Source: Desulfobulbaceae bacterium
GTDB lineage: Bacteria > Desulfobacterota > Desulfobulbia > Desulfobulbales > Desulfocapsaceae
DNA: 8,771 nucleotides
Assembly (NCBI GenBank): GCA_030632405.1
Contig: DAOVUU010000072.1
Span: forward strand, 1-8,771
Direction: 5' to 3'
Under the pieces are notes generated by a model. It was not told the origin of the DNA. It searched no databases and saw only the letters and a program-made list of their open reading frames with translations. Shown here one piece after another: positions 1-6,777 of the stretch (position 1 is its first letter; the number at the start of each line of letters is the position of its first letter). The translations under genes and the position numbers were made by a program.

Positions 1-89
1 GAAGAATACCAAAATCAGAGAGCAAATTAGAATAGATTAGAGCAATGTTATCATCATTGGATTCCATTACTCAATAAAATGTAGCAGTT

Positions 90-293
90 CTATTGGAGTT
101 CGGCAATTGACAGGCCTAGAGCATCAGCCACTCCCTTGCCGTAGGCAGGATCCGCCTTGAGGCAGTTACCAATATGGCGCATCTTGATCTCTTTGGGAGC
201 ATCCCCCATGGCCCTGGCTGTATTGTCAAACAATGCTTGCTGTTGCTCACCAGTCATAAGTTGAGATGCCACGGAGTCAGGCGAACCCAACAA
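90..293 (-). pseudogene. Catalase C-terminal remnant (5'-truncated)
   Basis: The last ~58 codons read as the C-terminal tail of a clade-3-type monofunctional haem catalase: [13 protein letters not shown], then [28 protein letters not shown] and [10 protein letters not shown], ending at a TAG stop. Such catalases are normally about 480-500 residues and degrade H2O2. Here the haem-binding and catalytic parts are absent, so the fragment cannot be a working enzyme. The catalase-like reading starts near position 263. Upstream the frame stays open to a TAG at 324-326 but reads unrelated residues that belong to the adjoining repeat. The first codon available near 293 is TTG, with no convincing ribosome site, so translation is doubtful. 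The deletion edge coincides with the repeat at 281-330, and the next gene upstream is the unrelated methyltransferase. Identity as a catalase tail is confident; calling it a decayed remnant is inference from the missing 5' part. Confidence 0.8.
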
Positions 294-330
294 TGATGTT
301 TCTTGTAACCCGCTTAACCCAACCTACAAA
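281..330. repeat. Short intergenic repeat, degenerate copy
   Basis: Two direct copies of AACCCAAC lie at 284-291 and 316-323. The segment between them contains an imperfect palindrome (AACAATGATGTT, 289-300). On the minus strand it reads GTAGGTTGGGTTAAGC followed by ATTGTTGGGTTCGCC. From memory this resembles a small repeat widely scattered in proteobacterial intergenic DNA (GTAGGTTGGGTT...AACCCAAC type). This copy looks degenerate because its arms are not fully complementary. It sits exactly between the catalase remnant and the 3' end of the methyltransferase gene. Family membership is recollection, not a search result. Confidence 0.5.
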
Positions 331-358
331 TGCCCAAGGCAAATGAAGCAGATTCCCT

Positions 359-1765
359 CTAATATTTACATTCAGTCGGCAGATATTTTTGCAGTCGATT
401 TTTTTGTGCTTTGCTTCGATCTGGAAGAATATATGCTGCACATCTTTTTTCGATTTCTTTTGAAACATTTACATCTATAGGTATTATCGAAGAAAAATTG
501 TCTGGGTCTATTCCTTTTTTATCAAAAATATTGCTTACTCTATGTTCTTTTCTGTAAATGGCTGGGGAGCCGATCGTCAGAAAGCTTTTTGTTTCCAAAG
601 ATTCTGCCAGCTTGTCTTTGAGCATGGGATCAAAAGATAGGTTTAGGCCCTGAAGTGTCCGATTGCAGTTGATCAGTAATTCTTCATCCAGAATCATTTT
701 TTTAAAACTTCCTCCTGCAAATGCAGCCATAATACCTGGATGACACCAGATTTCATCTACATGGGTCATATAATAGGGTGCTATTGAAGTGAAACAGGAT
801 TCAAATCCGCCTTGATAATCATTTCTGGTGCCGTCAGACAAGCACCCGCAAAGAAAACAATTCATTTCAAAATGCAGGCAAACTTCATAAAACATAATTT
901 GCACATGAAGGAATTCTGGACTGCCGTATGCCGGTTGTAATGACCGCATGTCTGTCATGGTAGAAAAATTACTGAAAGCCACACTTGTACCAGGCTTGAG
1001 TAACTGAACATAAACCACACCTGCCAAACAAATGGCCATGTCGTGGACAATGATACCCAGAAGGCTTTCTGGTCCAGTCATAAAGGACAAGGTACAGGGG
1101 AAAATAGTGATGTCTTGTTCTTCTTCAACCAAAACGGTTAAATTGATCAAGCTTTCTTCATCATAAGACAGGGGGGCCATAGGGCAGATTCCCTGTCCCA
1201 AAACCGGCGAGCTTTCATAGCCTTTGATCTCCTTGATCAACTGGATCGCTTTTTTTGCACTGGTGTAAACATCGCCATTTTTTGAAGTTGATTTGGTAGC
1301 ACGCAGGCTTAAATTCGGGAATTTATCTGAATATTTCAGCATCATTGCAATTTGACTGACATACTGGTCTTCGTTGTCGTTGCCCTCAGGATCGGCGACA
1401 CCGGGATTTACAGATTCATATAGATCACATGTTTCGGCAAGCTGGTACATTTTGACGGCATCCTGAATGTTGCCACGCCGAATTTTTCCGGTGATATCAT
1501 CTATGATCATGGGGGCATTGGAAAATGGGGATGCGGCGATCAGCCTTTTGTTATGTGTAGGTGTATATTTGACCTTTGGCAGTGAATCCAAAGCCTCTTT
1601 CAACAAGGACTGAGAGATAAAGACTTTTCTGCCATCTACTGTGGCATCTTTTTTTTTGAACAGTTCAACAGCGCTGTTCATTTCAAATTCTACGCCAACG
1701 GTTGCCAGTATGTCGGTGGCCTTTTCATAAATGGATTCAATGGTTTCACTGTTTAGTAATTTCAT
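359..1765 (-). CDS. MttB-superfamily corrinoid methyltransferase, non-pyrrolysine type
   Basis: This 468-residue soluble protein belongs to the trimethylamine methyltransferase (MttB) superfamily, usually about 470-500 residues. Members move a methyl group from a methylated amine to a cognate corrinoid protein in the cytoplasm. Family landmarks: N-terminal LNSETIESIYEKATDILATV (res. 4-23), CPMAPLSYDEESL (194-206), TGPESLLG (230-237), SLQPAYGSPE (275-284), SDGTRNDYQGGFES (310-323), the MILDEELL helix (357-364) and FLTIGSPAIYRKEHR (395-409). No in-frame stop interrupts the ORF, so it lacks the internal UAG-encoded pyrrolysine of true trimethylamine MttB. Known non-Pyl relatives (MtgB, MtpB, MtcB, MtyB) use betaines or carnitine; the substrate here is unknown. 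The ATG start is backed by AGGA seven bases upstream. No corrinoid-protein, activase or transporter gene is adjacent. The stop is TAG, and a 14-codon extension would follow if it were read through. Confidence 0.88.
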   Translation of the reverse strand: MKLLNSETIESIYEKATDILATVGVEFEMNSAVELFKKKDATVDGRKVFISQSLLKEALDSLPKVKYTPTHNKRLIAASPFSNAPMIIDDITGKIRRGNIQDAVKMYQLAETCDLYESVNPGVADPEGNDNEDQYVSQIAMMLKYSDKFPNLSLRATKSTSKNGDVYTSAKKAIQLIKEIKGYESSPVLGQGICPMAPLSYDEESLINLTVLVEEEQDITIFPCTLSFMTGPESLLGIIVHDMAICLAGVVYVQLLKPGTSVAFSNFSTMTDMRSLQPAYGSPEFLHVQIMFYEVCLHFEMNCFLCGCLSDGTRNDYQGGFESCFTSIAPYYMTHVDEIWCHPGIMAAFAGGSFKKMILDEELLINCNRTLQGLNLSFDPMLKDKLAESLETKSFLTIGSPAIYRKEHRVSNIFDKKGIDPDNFSSIIPIDVNVSKEIEKRCAAYILPDRSKAQKNRLQKYLPTECKY

Positions 1766-1798
1766 TAATTATCCTAAATTTTATTGGCTGGATCAGAA

Positions 1799-1893
1799 AA
1801 CAGGTTAATTAGGCTGTAGGCTGAAGGCTGTTAGGAAAAGCAAAAGACGGAGTGAAAACCTCCCCTAATGGCCTTCATCCTAAACAACCTGTT
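1799..1893. repeat. Large imperfect inverted repeat (MITE/REP-like)
   Basis: The left arm (1799-1835) begins AACAGGTTAATTAGG and ends GCTGAAGGCTGTTAGG. The right arm (1864-1893), read on the opposite strand, begins AACAGGTTGTTTAGG and continues ATGAAGGCCATTAGG. The outer 15 bases match at 13 positions, and the inner 18-base blocks at about 15. The left arm has an extra seven or so bases (CTGTAGG repeat unit). The loop (1836-1863) is A-rich on the plus strand. The size and shape fit a non-autonomous mobile repeat or REP-type element. It lies directly upstream of the methyltransferase gene, so it could affect that gene's 5' leader or promoter. No transposase is nearby. Confidence 0.6.
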
Positions 1894-1918
1894 GATTTAA
1901 CAGAGTGAACTTAAGACA

Positions 1919-1952
1919 ATTTCCTTGTTTTTTATGACAGAAACAGGGAAAT
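1919..1952 (-). terminator. Stem-loop downstream of the beta-helix gene, possible terminator
   Basis: ATTTCCTTGTTT (1919-1930) and AAACAGGGAAAT (1941-1952) form a 12-base stem with one imperfect pair and a 10-base loop. It begins seven bases past the TAA stop of the minus-strand beta-helix gene, the expected place for a terminator. The stem is AT-rich and the following minus-strand sequence (TGTCTTAAG) has only a weak T tract, so termination strength is uncertain. Confidence 0.45.
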
Positions 1953-1958
1953 AAGGTA

Positions 1959-2759
1959 TTAACGGAGGATACTCTTCTTAGGATGGTATCCAGCCCGGGC
2001 GGTTGTATTGGGCAGCAGCATGGATCCTTTACCGAGTATAGTTCCTGGACTGGTGACAGAGTTGCATCCGGTTTGGGCGTTATCCCCTAAAATAGCACCG
2101 AATTTTCTTCTGCCTGTATCAAATTTTTCTCCTTTGTGTATGAATACGACGTTCCCGGGAAGGAATTTGAGATTGGCGAATTTAGTTCCCGCCCCAAGAT
2201 TGGCATTGTTGCCAAGAATCGAGTCTCCAAGGTAGGCAAAATGTCCTGCCTTTGCATCGTTTAAAAAAATGGAGTGTTTGATTTCGGTGGTATGGCCAAG
2301 AATGCATCGATCTCCTGTCAGTACATAACCACGGAGATATGCCCCCTGTCGTACCTCACTGCAGTCACCGATCACTGCCGGAGATTTTATCATTGCTCCG
2401 CATTCGACAAGGACACCCTCACCTATTGAAATGCGGTTGCCGGCCAGGACGGCTCCGGCCATTATCACAGCCGCTCCTTCGATCTTGTGGCCGTCTCTTT
2501 GCACCTGCAAACCGTGCCTGGTTGTATCACCAAATTCGATTTCACAGTCTTTGGCCGATATGGCTTTGTTTTCGTGGATAACTATATGCTCCTGGAGCGG
2601 GATTCCATCCTTTATCAGCTGGCTATCGTAAGTGGGATAGTTATATTTATCCATGTACTCTTTGAGACTGTTAAGAGGGAGCCATGGATAACCATTTTTT
2701 TTAAAGAGATCGGCGTGTGGAAAGGTTGACAGGTCAAAAAAAGAGAGGGCTGTAAGCAT
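1959..2759 (-). CDS. Stand-alone left-handed beta-helix protein with GlmU-like acetyltransferase site
   Basis: This 266-residue protein is dominated by hexapeptide repeats (about res. 95-250) of the left-handed beta-helix fold. An N-terminal cap of about 60 residues contains FFDLSTFPHADLF (7-19). The segment AGHFAYLGDSILGNNANLGA (171-190) closely matches the GlmU acetyltransferase domain. Residues R143, K161, H173, Y176, N187 and N196 fall at exactly the spacing of E. coli GlmU R333, K351, H363 (catalytic base), Y366, N377 and N386. After GAGT (189-192) a longer loop replaces the short GlmU turn before GRRKFGAILGDNAQTG (216-231). The N-terminal pyrophosphorylase domain of GlmU is absent. It is likely a cytoplasmic acyltransferase or sugar-phosphate-binding protein; the substrate is unknown. 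Databases often label such proteins UDP-GlcNAc pyrophosphorylase, which the missing domain does not support. The ATG start is preceded by CCAGGATACTATA, giving AGGA at good spacing. Confidence 0.82.
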   Translation of the reverse strand: MLTALSFFDLSTFPHADLFKKNGYPWLPLNSLKEYMDKYNYPTYDSQLIKDGIPLQEHIVIHENKAISAKDCEIEFGDTTRHGLQVQRDGHKIEGAAVIMAGAVLAGNRISIGEGVLVECGAMIKSPAVIGDCSEVRQGAYLRGYVLTGDRCILGHTTEIKHSIFLNDAKAGHFAYLGDSILGNNANLGAGTKFANLKFLPGNVVFIHKGEKFDTGRRKFGAILGDNAQTGCNSVTSPGTILGKGSMLLPNTTARAGYHPKKSILR

Positions 2760-2813
2760 TATAGTATCCTGGTTTAGGCTGGTTGAATGGACTGTTTGTT
2801 AATTTGTGTGAGT

Positions 2814-2842
2814 AATATGAGGGAAAATATTCAATTTTTCAA
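2814..2842 (-). promoter_or_regulatory. Candidate promoter for the beta-helix gene
   Basis: On the minus strand, TTGAAA (2837-2842) and CATATT (2814-2819) are 17 bases apart, matching sigma70 hexamers at 5/6 and 4/6. It lies about 55 bases upstream of the beta-helix ATG. The surrounding DNA is very AT-rich, so a chance match is possible. Confidence 0.35.
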
Positions 2843-2882
2843 GAAAAAACAAAAATTTGACCAAGACTGGATCAAAGGCTTC

Positions 2883-2911
2883 TTGACTTCGGCAAACTGG
2901 ATGTTTACAAT
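2883..2911 (+). promoter_or_regulatory. Candidate sigma70-type promoter for lon
   Basis: TTGACT (2883-2888) and TACAAT (2906-2911) are separated by exactly 17 bases, each 5/6 to the vegetative consensus. The predicted start near 2918 gives a leader of about 100 bases before the lon GTG. I saw no convincing heat-shock sigma32 promoter or CIRCE operator (TTAGCACTC-type inverted repeat) in the gap 2760-3020. Confidence 0.5.
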
Positions 2912-3020
2912 TTCTGCGGTTCTTAAAAAACGTGAATTAGCGGTCTATATATTTGAAAACAGAGAAGATTGCCGAAAGAAATTGTTTATCTTTCATTGAC
3001 GATCTTGCCAGGAGGTTTGT

Positions 3021-5435
3021 GTGGAATTTAATGATTCATTGAGTATTGGTATGGACGATTTTTCCAGTAATGAGGATATGGAGATCCCTGAGGTGCTGCC
3101 GATGATGGCGGTACGGGATGTTGTAGTTTTCAACTATATGATAATTCCTCTTTTTGTCGGTCGGCCCGGTTCCGTAGAAGCGGTAAATGAGGCGCTCGGT
3201 TCTAATAAACTGCTGATGCTTGTTACCCAGAAGGATGCCACGAAGGATAATCCAGGCGAAGATGATCTGTACAAGGTTGGCATGGTCTGTATGGTAATGC
3301 GTACTCTGAAATTGCCGGATGGTCGTCTTAAAGTTCTTGTGCAGGCAATGTCCAAGGCCCGGATAGAAAGCTTTGAGCAGACGGATCCGTTTTATCAGGT
3401 TTCAGTTGAGGTGATTGAAGACCAGGATGCGCAGGAGGTAACAGTCGAAGTTGAAGCAATGATGCGTACCGTAAGAGAGCAGACAGAAAAGATATTGTCA
3501 TTACGGGGGATTCTGTCTGCAGATCTAATGATGATCATTAACAATATTGAAGACCCGGGTCGTCTCGCGGATCTCGTCGGGTCAAACTTACGATTAAAAA
3601 TTGTCGAATCCCAGAAAATACTTGAAGAAACTGATCCGCTGGCTCGTCTTACACTTGTGAATGAACTGTTGGCCAAAGAGCTTGAAGTCACTACTGTCCA
3701 GGCGAAGATTCAAAACGATGCAAAAGAGGAGATGAGTAAATCCCAGAGGGAATATTTCCTCAGAGAACAGATTCATGCCCTGCAGAAGGAGCTTGGTGAT
3801 ACAGACGACTACACTCAGGAAATAGACGAACTGGCGGCCAAGCTTAAAAAAGTCAAAATGCCAAAAACTATACGAAAAGAGGCGAAAAAACAGCTGAATC
3901 GTATGGCGATGATGCACCCTGACTCTTCTGAAGCTACCATAATCAGGACATATATTGACTGGTTTCTTGATATTCCATGGAAGAAGGGAACAAAGGATCT
4001 TCTTGATCTTAAAAGGGCAAAAAAAATACTCGATGAGGATCATTACGGCCTGGAAAAAGTTAAGGAAAGAATTCTTGAATATCTCGCTGTACGGAAACTC
4101 AATAAATTCACTAAAGGTCCGATACTCTGCTTTGTCGGTCCACCAGGTGTTGGCAAAACTTCTCTGGGGCAGTCTGTTGCCCGGGCCATGGGACGCAAAT
4201 TCTATCGCCTGTCCCTGGGGGGAATGCGTGATGAGGCTGAAATACGTGGGCATCGGAGAACCTATATAGGTGCGATGCCGGGTCGTATAGTCCAGGGATT
4301 GAAGACGACAGGAGCAAACAACCCCGTCTTTATGATGGATGAGGTTGATAAGATTGGTGCTGATTATCGTGGTGATCCATCTTCCGCCCTGCTTGAAGTA
4401 CTCGATCCTGAACAGAATTTTGAATTCTCTGATCACTACATGAATCTTCCAATCGATCTGTCGAAGGTAATGTTTATCACCACGGCAAATATGAGCGACA
4501 CCATCCCGAGACCTCTTCTGGACAGGATGGAGGTTATCCGGTTATCCGGCTATACTCTGGAAGAAAAGATTGTTATTGCCAGGAAATATCTGTTGCCACG
4601 ACAGTTCAAGGAAAACGGTATTAAAAGCCGACTGGCTCGAATGAGTGATGAGACAATCAACTATATTGTCACACATTACACCTATGAAGCAGGACTGAGA
4701 AATCTTGAGCGGGAAATCGGCAAGATTTGCCGGAAGATTGCCAGAAAAGTCGCGGAAGGAGGCAAAGGGCCTTACAGCGTGAGCAAGCGAAATATTGATC
4801 GTTACCTCGGGCCTCCAAAAACCATTCCCGAGTCAGAACTTGAGAAACTTGAGCAACCGGGGCTGGTGACCGGTCTTGCATGGACCGAGGTTGGCGGCGA
4901 GATATTGCAGATTGAAGTCAATATCATGCCCGGCAAAGGTAAATTGATCTTGACCGGCCAGCTCGGAAGCGTAATGAAGGAATCCGCTCAGGCAGCGCTT
5001 ACATATTGCCGCAGCAGGTCAACAGAAATTGGGGTTGAAGAGGAGTATTTTGATAAAATCGACCTCCATATCCATGTCCCGGCCGGGGCGATCCCTAAAG
5101 ATGGGCCATCGGCGGGTATTACCATGGCTACTGCACTCTACTCCGCATTTACGCAGAAAACAGTTATGAGTCAACTCGCAATGACAGGAGAGGTGACGCT
5201 GCGGGGTCGTGTACTGCCTATTGGTGGATTGAAGGAGAAAGCACTTGCTGCACTCCGTGCGGGTATTGATAAAGTTATTATTCCCGCTCAAAACAAAAAG
5301 GACCTTGTCGAAATACCAAAAGATATACGGAATAAGATGAGATTTTTCCCGGTTAGTGATATGGATGAAGTTGTTAAAATAGCTTTTAGAAAGCCTGGTA
5401 AGAAGAAAGGTCAGGTAAAGACAAAACAAAAATAA
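3021..5435 (+). CDS. lon: ATP-dependent endopeptidase Lon (LonA)
   Basis: This cytoplasmic AAA+ serine protease degrades misfolded and short-lived regulatory proteins. At 804 residues it has typical LonA length and order. The substrate-binding N domain spans about 23-215 (starts [16 protein letters not shown]), then comes a helical linker with [20 protein letters not shown]. The AAA+ module has Walker [10 protein letters not shown] (373-381; K379) and Walker [10 protein letters not shown] (436-444; D440, E441). The C-terminal protease has Ser697 in KDGPSAGIT and Lys740 in GGLKEKALA, a 43-residue spacing identical to the E. coli S679/K722 dyad. All catalytic residues are intact. A basic tail ([14 protein letters not shown]) closes the protein. 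The GTG start at 3021 is fixed by AGGAGG at 3010-3015, five bases upstream. The gene appears monocistronic, with its own promoter-like site upstream and structured DNA downstream. Confidence 0.98.
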   Translation: MEFNDSLSIGMDDFSSNEDMEIPEVLPMMAVRDVVVFNYMIIPLFVGRPGSVEAVNEALGSNKLLMLVTQKDATKDNPGEDDLYKVGMVCMVMRTLKLPDGRLKVLVQAMSKARIESFEQTDPFYQVSVEVIEDQDAQEVTVEVEAMMRTVREQTEKILSLRGILSADLMMIINNIEDPGRLADLVGSNLRLKIVESQKILEETDPLARLTLVNELLAKELEVTTVQAKIQNDAKEEMSKSQREYFLREQIHALQKELGDTDDYTQEIDELAAKLKKVKMPKTIRKEAKKQLNRMAMMHPDSSEATIIRTYIDWFLDIPWKKGTKDLLDLKRAKKILDEDHYGLEKVKERILEYLAVRKLNKFTKGPILCFVGPPGVGKTSLGQSVARAMGRKFYRLSLGGMRDEAEIRGHRRTYIGAMPGRIVQGLKTTGANNPVFMMDEVDKIGADYRGDPSSALLEVLDPEQNFEFSDHYMNLPIDLSKVMFITTANMSDTIPRPLLDRMEVIRLSGYTLEEKIVIARKYLLPRQFKENGIKSRLARMSDETINYIVTHYTYEAGLRNLEREIGKICRKIARKVAEGGKGPYSVSKRNIDRYLGPPKTIPESELEKLEQPGLVTGLAWTEVGGEILQIEVNIMPGKGKLILTGQLGSVMKESAQAALTYCRSRSTEIGVEEEYFDKIDLHIHVPAGAIPKDGPSAGITMATALYSAFTQKTVMSQLAMTGEVTLRGRVLPIGGLKEKALAALRAGIDKVIIPAQNKKDLVEIPKDIRNKMRFFPVSDMDEVVKIAFRKPGKKKGQVKTKQK

Positions 5436-5442
5436 TCTTAGC

Positions 5443-5556
5443 CCTCATTTCTTACGAACTGAGGCGGCGGCATATGTGAGAAGCGAGGTAATGGGCCATA
5501 GTTTGCTATGCCTTTTACCTCAGCGACACTGCAGATGCCGTCGGATCGGCTCGCCT
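5443..5556. repeat. Structured palindromic element after lon (REP-like or RNA hairpins)
   Basis: Two hairpins follow the lon stop. The first pairs CCTCA/TGAGG and TTC/GAA with loop TTAC (5443-5464). The second pairs GAGGTAA (5485-5491) with TTACCTC (5515-5521), and inside it GGCCATAG with CTATGCC around a TTTG loop. Weaker outer arms, CGGCAT (5468-5473)/ATGCCG (5535-5540) and AGGCG (5462-5466)/CGCCT (5552-5556), extend the symmetry to almost 100 bases. The AGGCG arm overlaps the first hairpin, so the two folds compete. It could be a REP/BIME-like repeat, a small structured RNA, or the lon 3' end. The nearest T tract lies at 5568-5574, too far from a stem for a classical terminator. Confidence 0.55.
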
Positions 5557-5624
5557 TTGGTGAACATTTTTTTATTCAATTAGCCCAATTATGATTTTTT
5601 GCTGTATTATGAAAATGATAACAA

Positions 5625-6722
5625 TTGGACCACAAAATGTTCATGAGAAATGCGGGCTTAGCTGTGATTGATCGGGACGTTCATAAAAAAAAACCAGTAT
5701 CTGTAGTAAAAAGGGTTGCCCTGTGGGTAGCCCTTTTTTTTTCCTTAACGACAATAGTTGCTGGGGCATGGTTTGGTCTATACGCTTTTGGAAAAGGACC
5801 GATCTCTCTCGAAGGAGAGATGATTGTTACTATCCCCAGGGGTGCATCTGTCAGGTCTATTGGTGAAACACTTGGAAATGCGGGACTTATTCATAATGAT
5901 ATCCGTTTCTCTCTGCTCGCTCAACTCACCGGCTATTCCGGTCATCTCCAGGCCGGAGAATTCTTACTGAAGACAGGGCGGCGTCCCGGAGAGGTGATAA
6001 AGGAATTGGCTTTTGCAAAACCGGTGCAGCACTCCGTAACGATAATTGAAGGCTTACGTGCTGCAGAGATTGCAGAAGTGTTTGGGGATAAGGGGTGGTG
6101 TGATGCTGCAAAATTCGTAGCCCTTGTTCATGAAATACAATTCATTGAGTCCCTTGGCTTTAAAAACATTGCCAGCCTGGAGGGTTATCTGTATCCGGAT
6201 ACCTACCTGCTAACAGCCGACATGAAAGGGGCTGAAAAAATTATAACCATGATGGTGAGACGATTTTCTCAGATATGGGGGCAACTTATTTCTTCCATCG
6301 ATCTGGAAATCAATAGATCGGAGGTGGTTGTGATGGCTTCTATCGTCGAAAAAGAGGCCGCCTCCGGAGGCGAACAACCTATTATTGCCGGTGTTTTCAA
6401 AAACAGACTGGCCAGCAGGATGCGTCTTCAATCGGATCCGACTGTGATTTACGGGATAGAAAATTTTTCAGGTAAAATTACCAGGAAGCACCTTCGCAAT
6501 TCTACTCCGTATAATACATATACGATACCCGGATTGCCAATTGGTCCAATTTGTAATCCGGGTAAAGGCGCTCTTTCAGCTGCACTCAATCCCGCCGAAA
6601 CAGAATATTTCTATTTTGTCTCTAAAAATGATGGGACACATCAATTTTCTATATCACTTCCAGAGCATAATCGCGCAGTTCGAAAATATCAGAGGAAAAA
6701 AAAAGATAAAGCAGTTAAATAG
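5625..6722 (+). CDS. mltG: Endolytic peptidoglycan transglycosylase MltG (YceG-like)
   Basis: This inner-membrane lytic transglycosylase cleaves nascent glycan strands and is thought to release them from the synthesis machinery. It has up to 365 residues. A basic cytoplasmic stretch (KKKPVSVVKR) precedes one membrane segment (about 31-54, ALWVALFFSLTTIVAGAWF). A LysM-like region follows (IPRGASVRSIGETLGNAGLI), then the YceG catalytic domain with LEGYLYPDTYLL, MASIVEKEAA, RMRLQSDPTVIYGI, YNTYTIPGLPIGPICNPG and HNRAVRKYQR. Glu242 in IVEKEA corresponds to catalytic Glu218 of E. coli MltG. The start is uncertain: TTG 5625, ATG 5637 and ATG 5643 are all in frame and none has a clear ribosome site. 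ATG 5637 or 5643 seems likelier than TTG. A terminator-shaped hairpin lies in codons 29-40. nadE follows after 55 bases. Confidence 0.95.
   Translation: MDHKMFMRNAGLAVIDRDVHKKKPVSVVKRVALWVALFFSLTTIVAGAWFGLYAFGKGPISLEGEMIVTIPRGASVRSIGETLGNAGLIHNDIRFSLLAQLTGYSGHLQAGEFLLKTGRRPGEVIKELAFAKPVQHSVTIIEGLRAAEIAEVFGDKGWCDAAKFVALVHEIQFIESLGFKNIASLEGYLYPDTYLLTADMKGAEKIITMMVRRFSQIWGQLISSIDLEINRSEVVVMASIVEKEAASGGEQPIIAGVFKNRLASRMRLQSDPTVIYGIENFSGKITRKHLRNSTPYNTYTIPGLPIGPICNPGKGALSAALNPAETEYFYFVSKNDGTHQFSISLPEHNRAVRKYQRKKKDKAVK
5709..5742 (+). terminator. Intrinsic-terminator-shaped hairpin inside mltG
   Basis: A 13-pair stem runs from AAAAGGGTTGCCC (5709-5721) through a TGT loop (5722-5724) to GGGTAGCCCTTTT (5725-5737). 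It has two G-U pairs and no mismatch, and is followed by further T residues to 5742, nine T in a row overall. This is a textbook rho-independent terminator shape on the plus strand. It lies in the codons for the MltG membrane segment, which must be translated. It could terminate lon read-through or untranslated mltG transcripts, acting as an attenuator, or be a by-product of Phe/Leu/Gly/Ala-rich coding. The structure is read directly; its function is inference. Confidence 0.6.
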
Positions 6723-6777
6723 AAACATCTGATCGAATTGAACGGTAATTATAACAGAGTTTAAAGCTGGAGAAAAA

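Noticed and set aside
1..89. Possible terminator or gene at the left edge
   Set aside because: Only a 5-pair hairpin (CAATG/CATTG around position 45-57) without a T tract was seen, and no coding frame of note.
277..468. 63-codon minus-strand frame overlapping the end of the methyltransferase gene
   Set aside because: It is out of frame with the methyltransferase and its second half is only the translation of the repeat at 281-330.
2787..2999. 70-codon open frame on the plus strand between the beta-helix gene and lon
   Set aside because: No ribosome site, no recognisable protein features, and it overlaps the best lon promoter hexamers. Probably chance in AT-rich DNA.
2760..3020. Heat-shock control of lon (sigma32 promoter or CIRCE operator)
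   Set aside because: I looked for CTTGAAA/CCCCAT-type hexamers and the TTAGCACTC inverted repeat and saw neither. Only a vegetative-type promoter is supported.
3594..4436. 280-codon open frame antisense to lon
   Set aside because: It lies wholly opposite the conserved Lon coding sequence, including Walker A, and its translation resembles no family. It is a shadow of lon codon bias.
5820..6722. Alternative mltG start at ATG 5820, preceded by AAGGAG
   Set aside because: The spacer is only two bases, and this start would remove the membrane segment and part of the conserved N-terminal region. The longer protein fits the family better.
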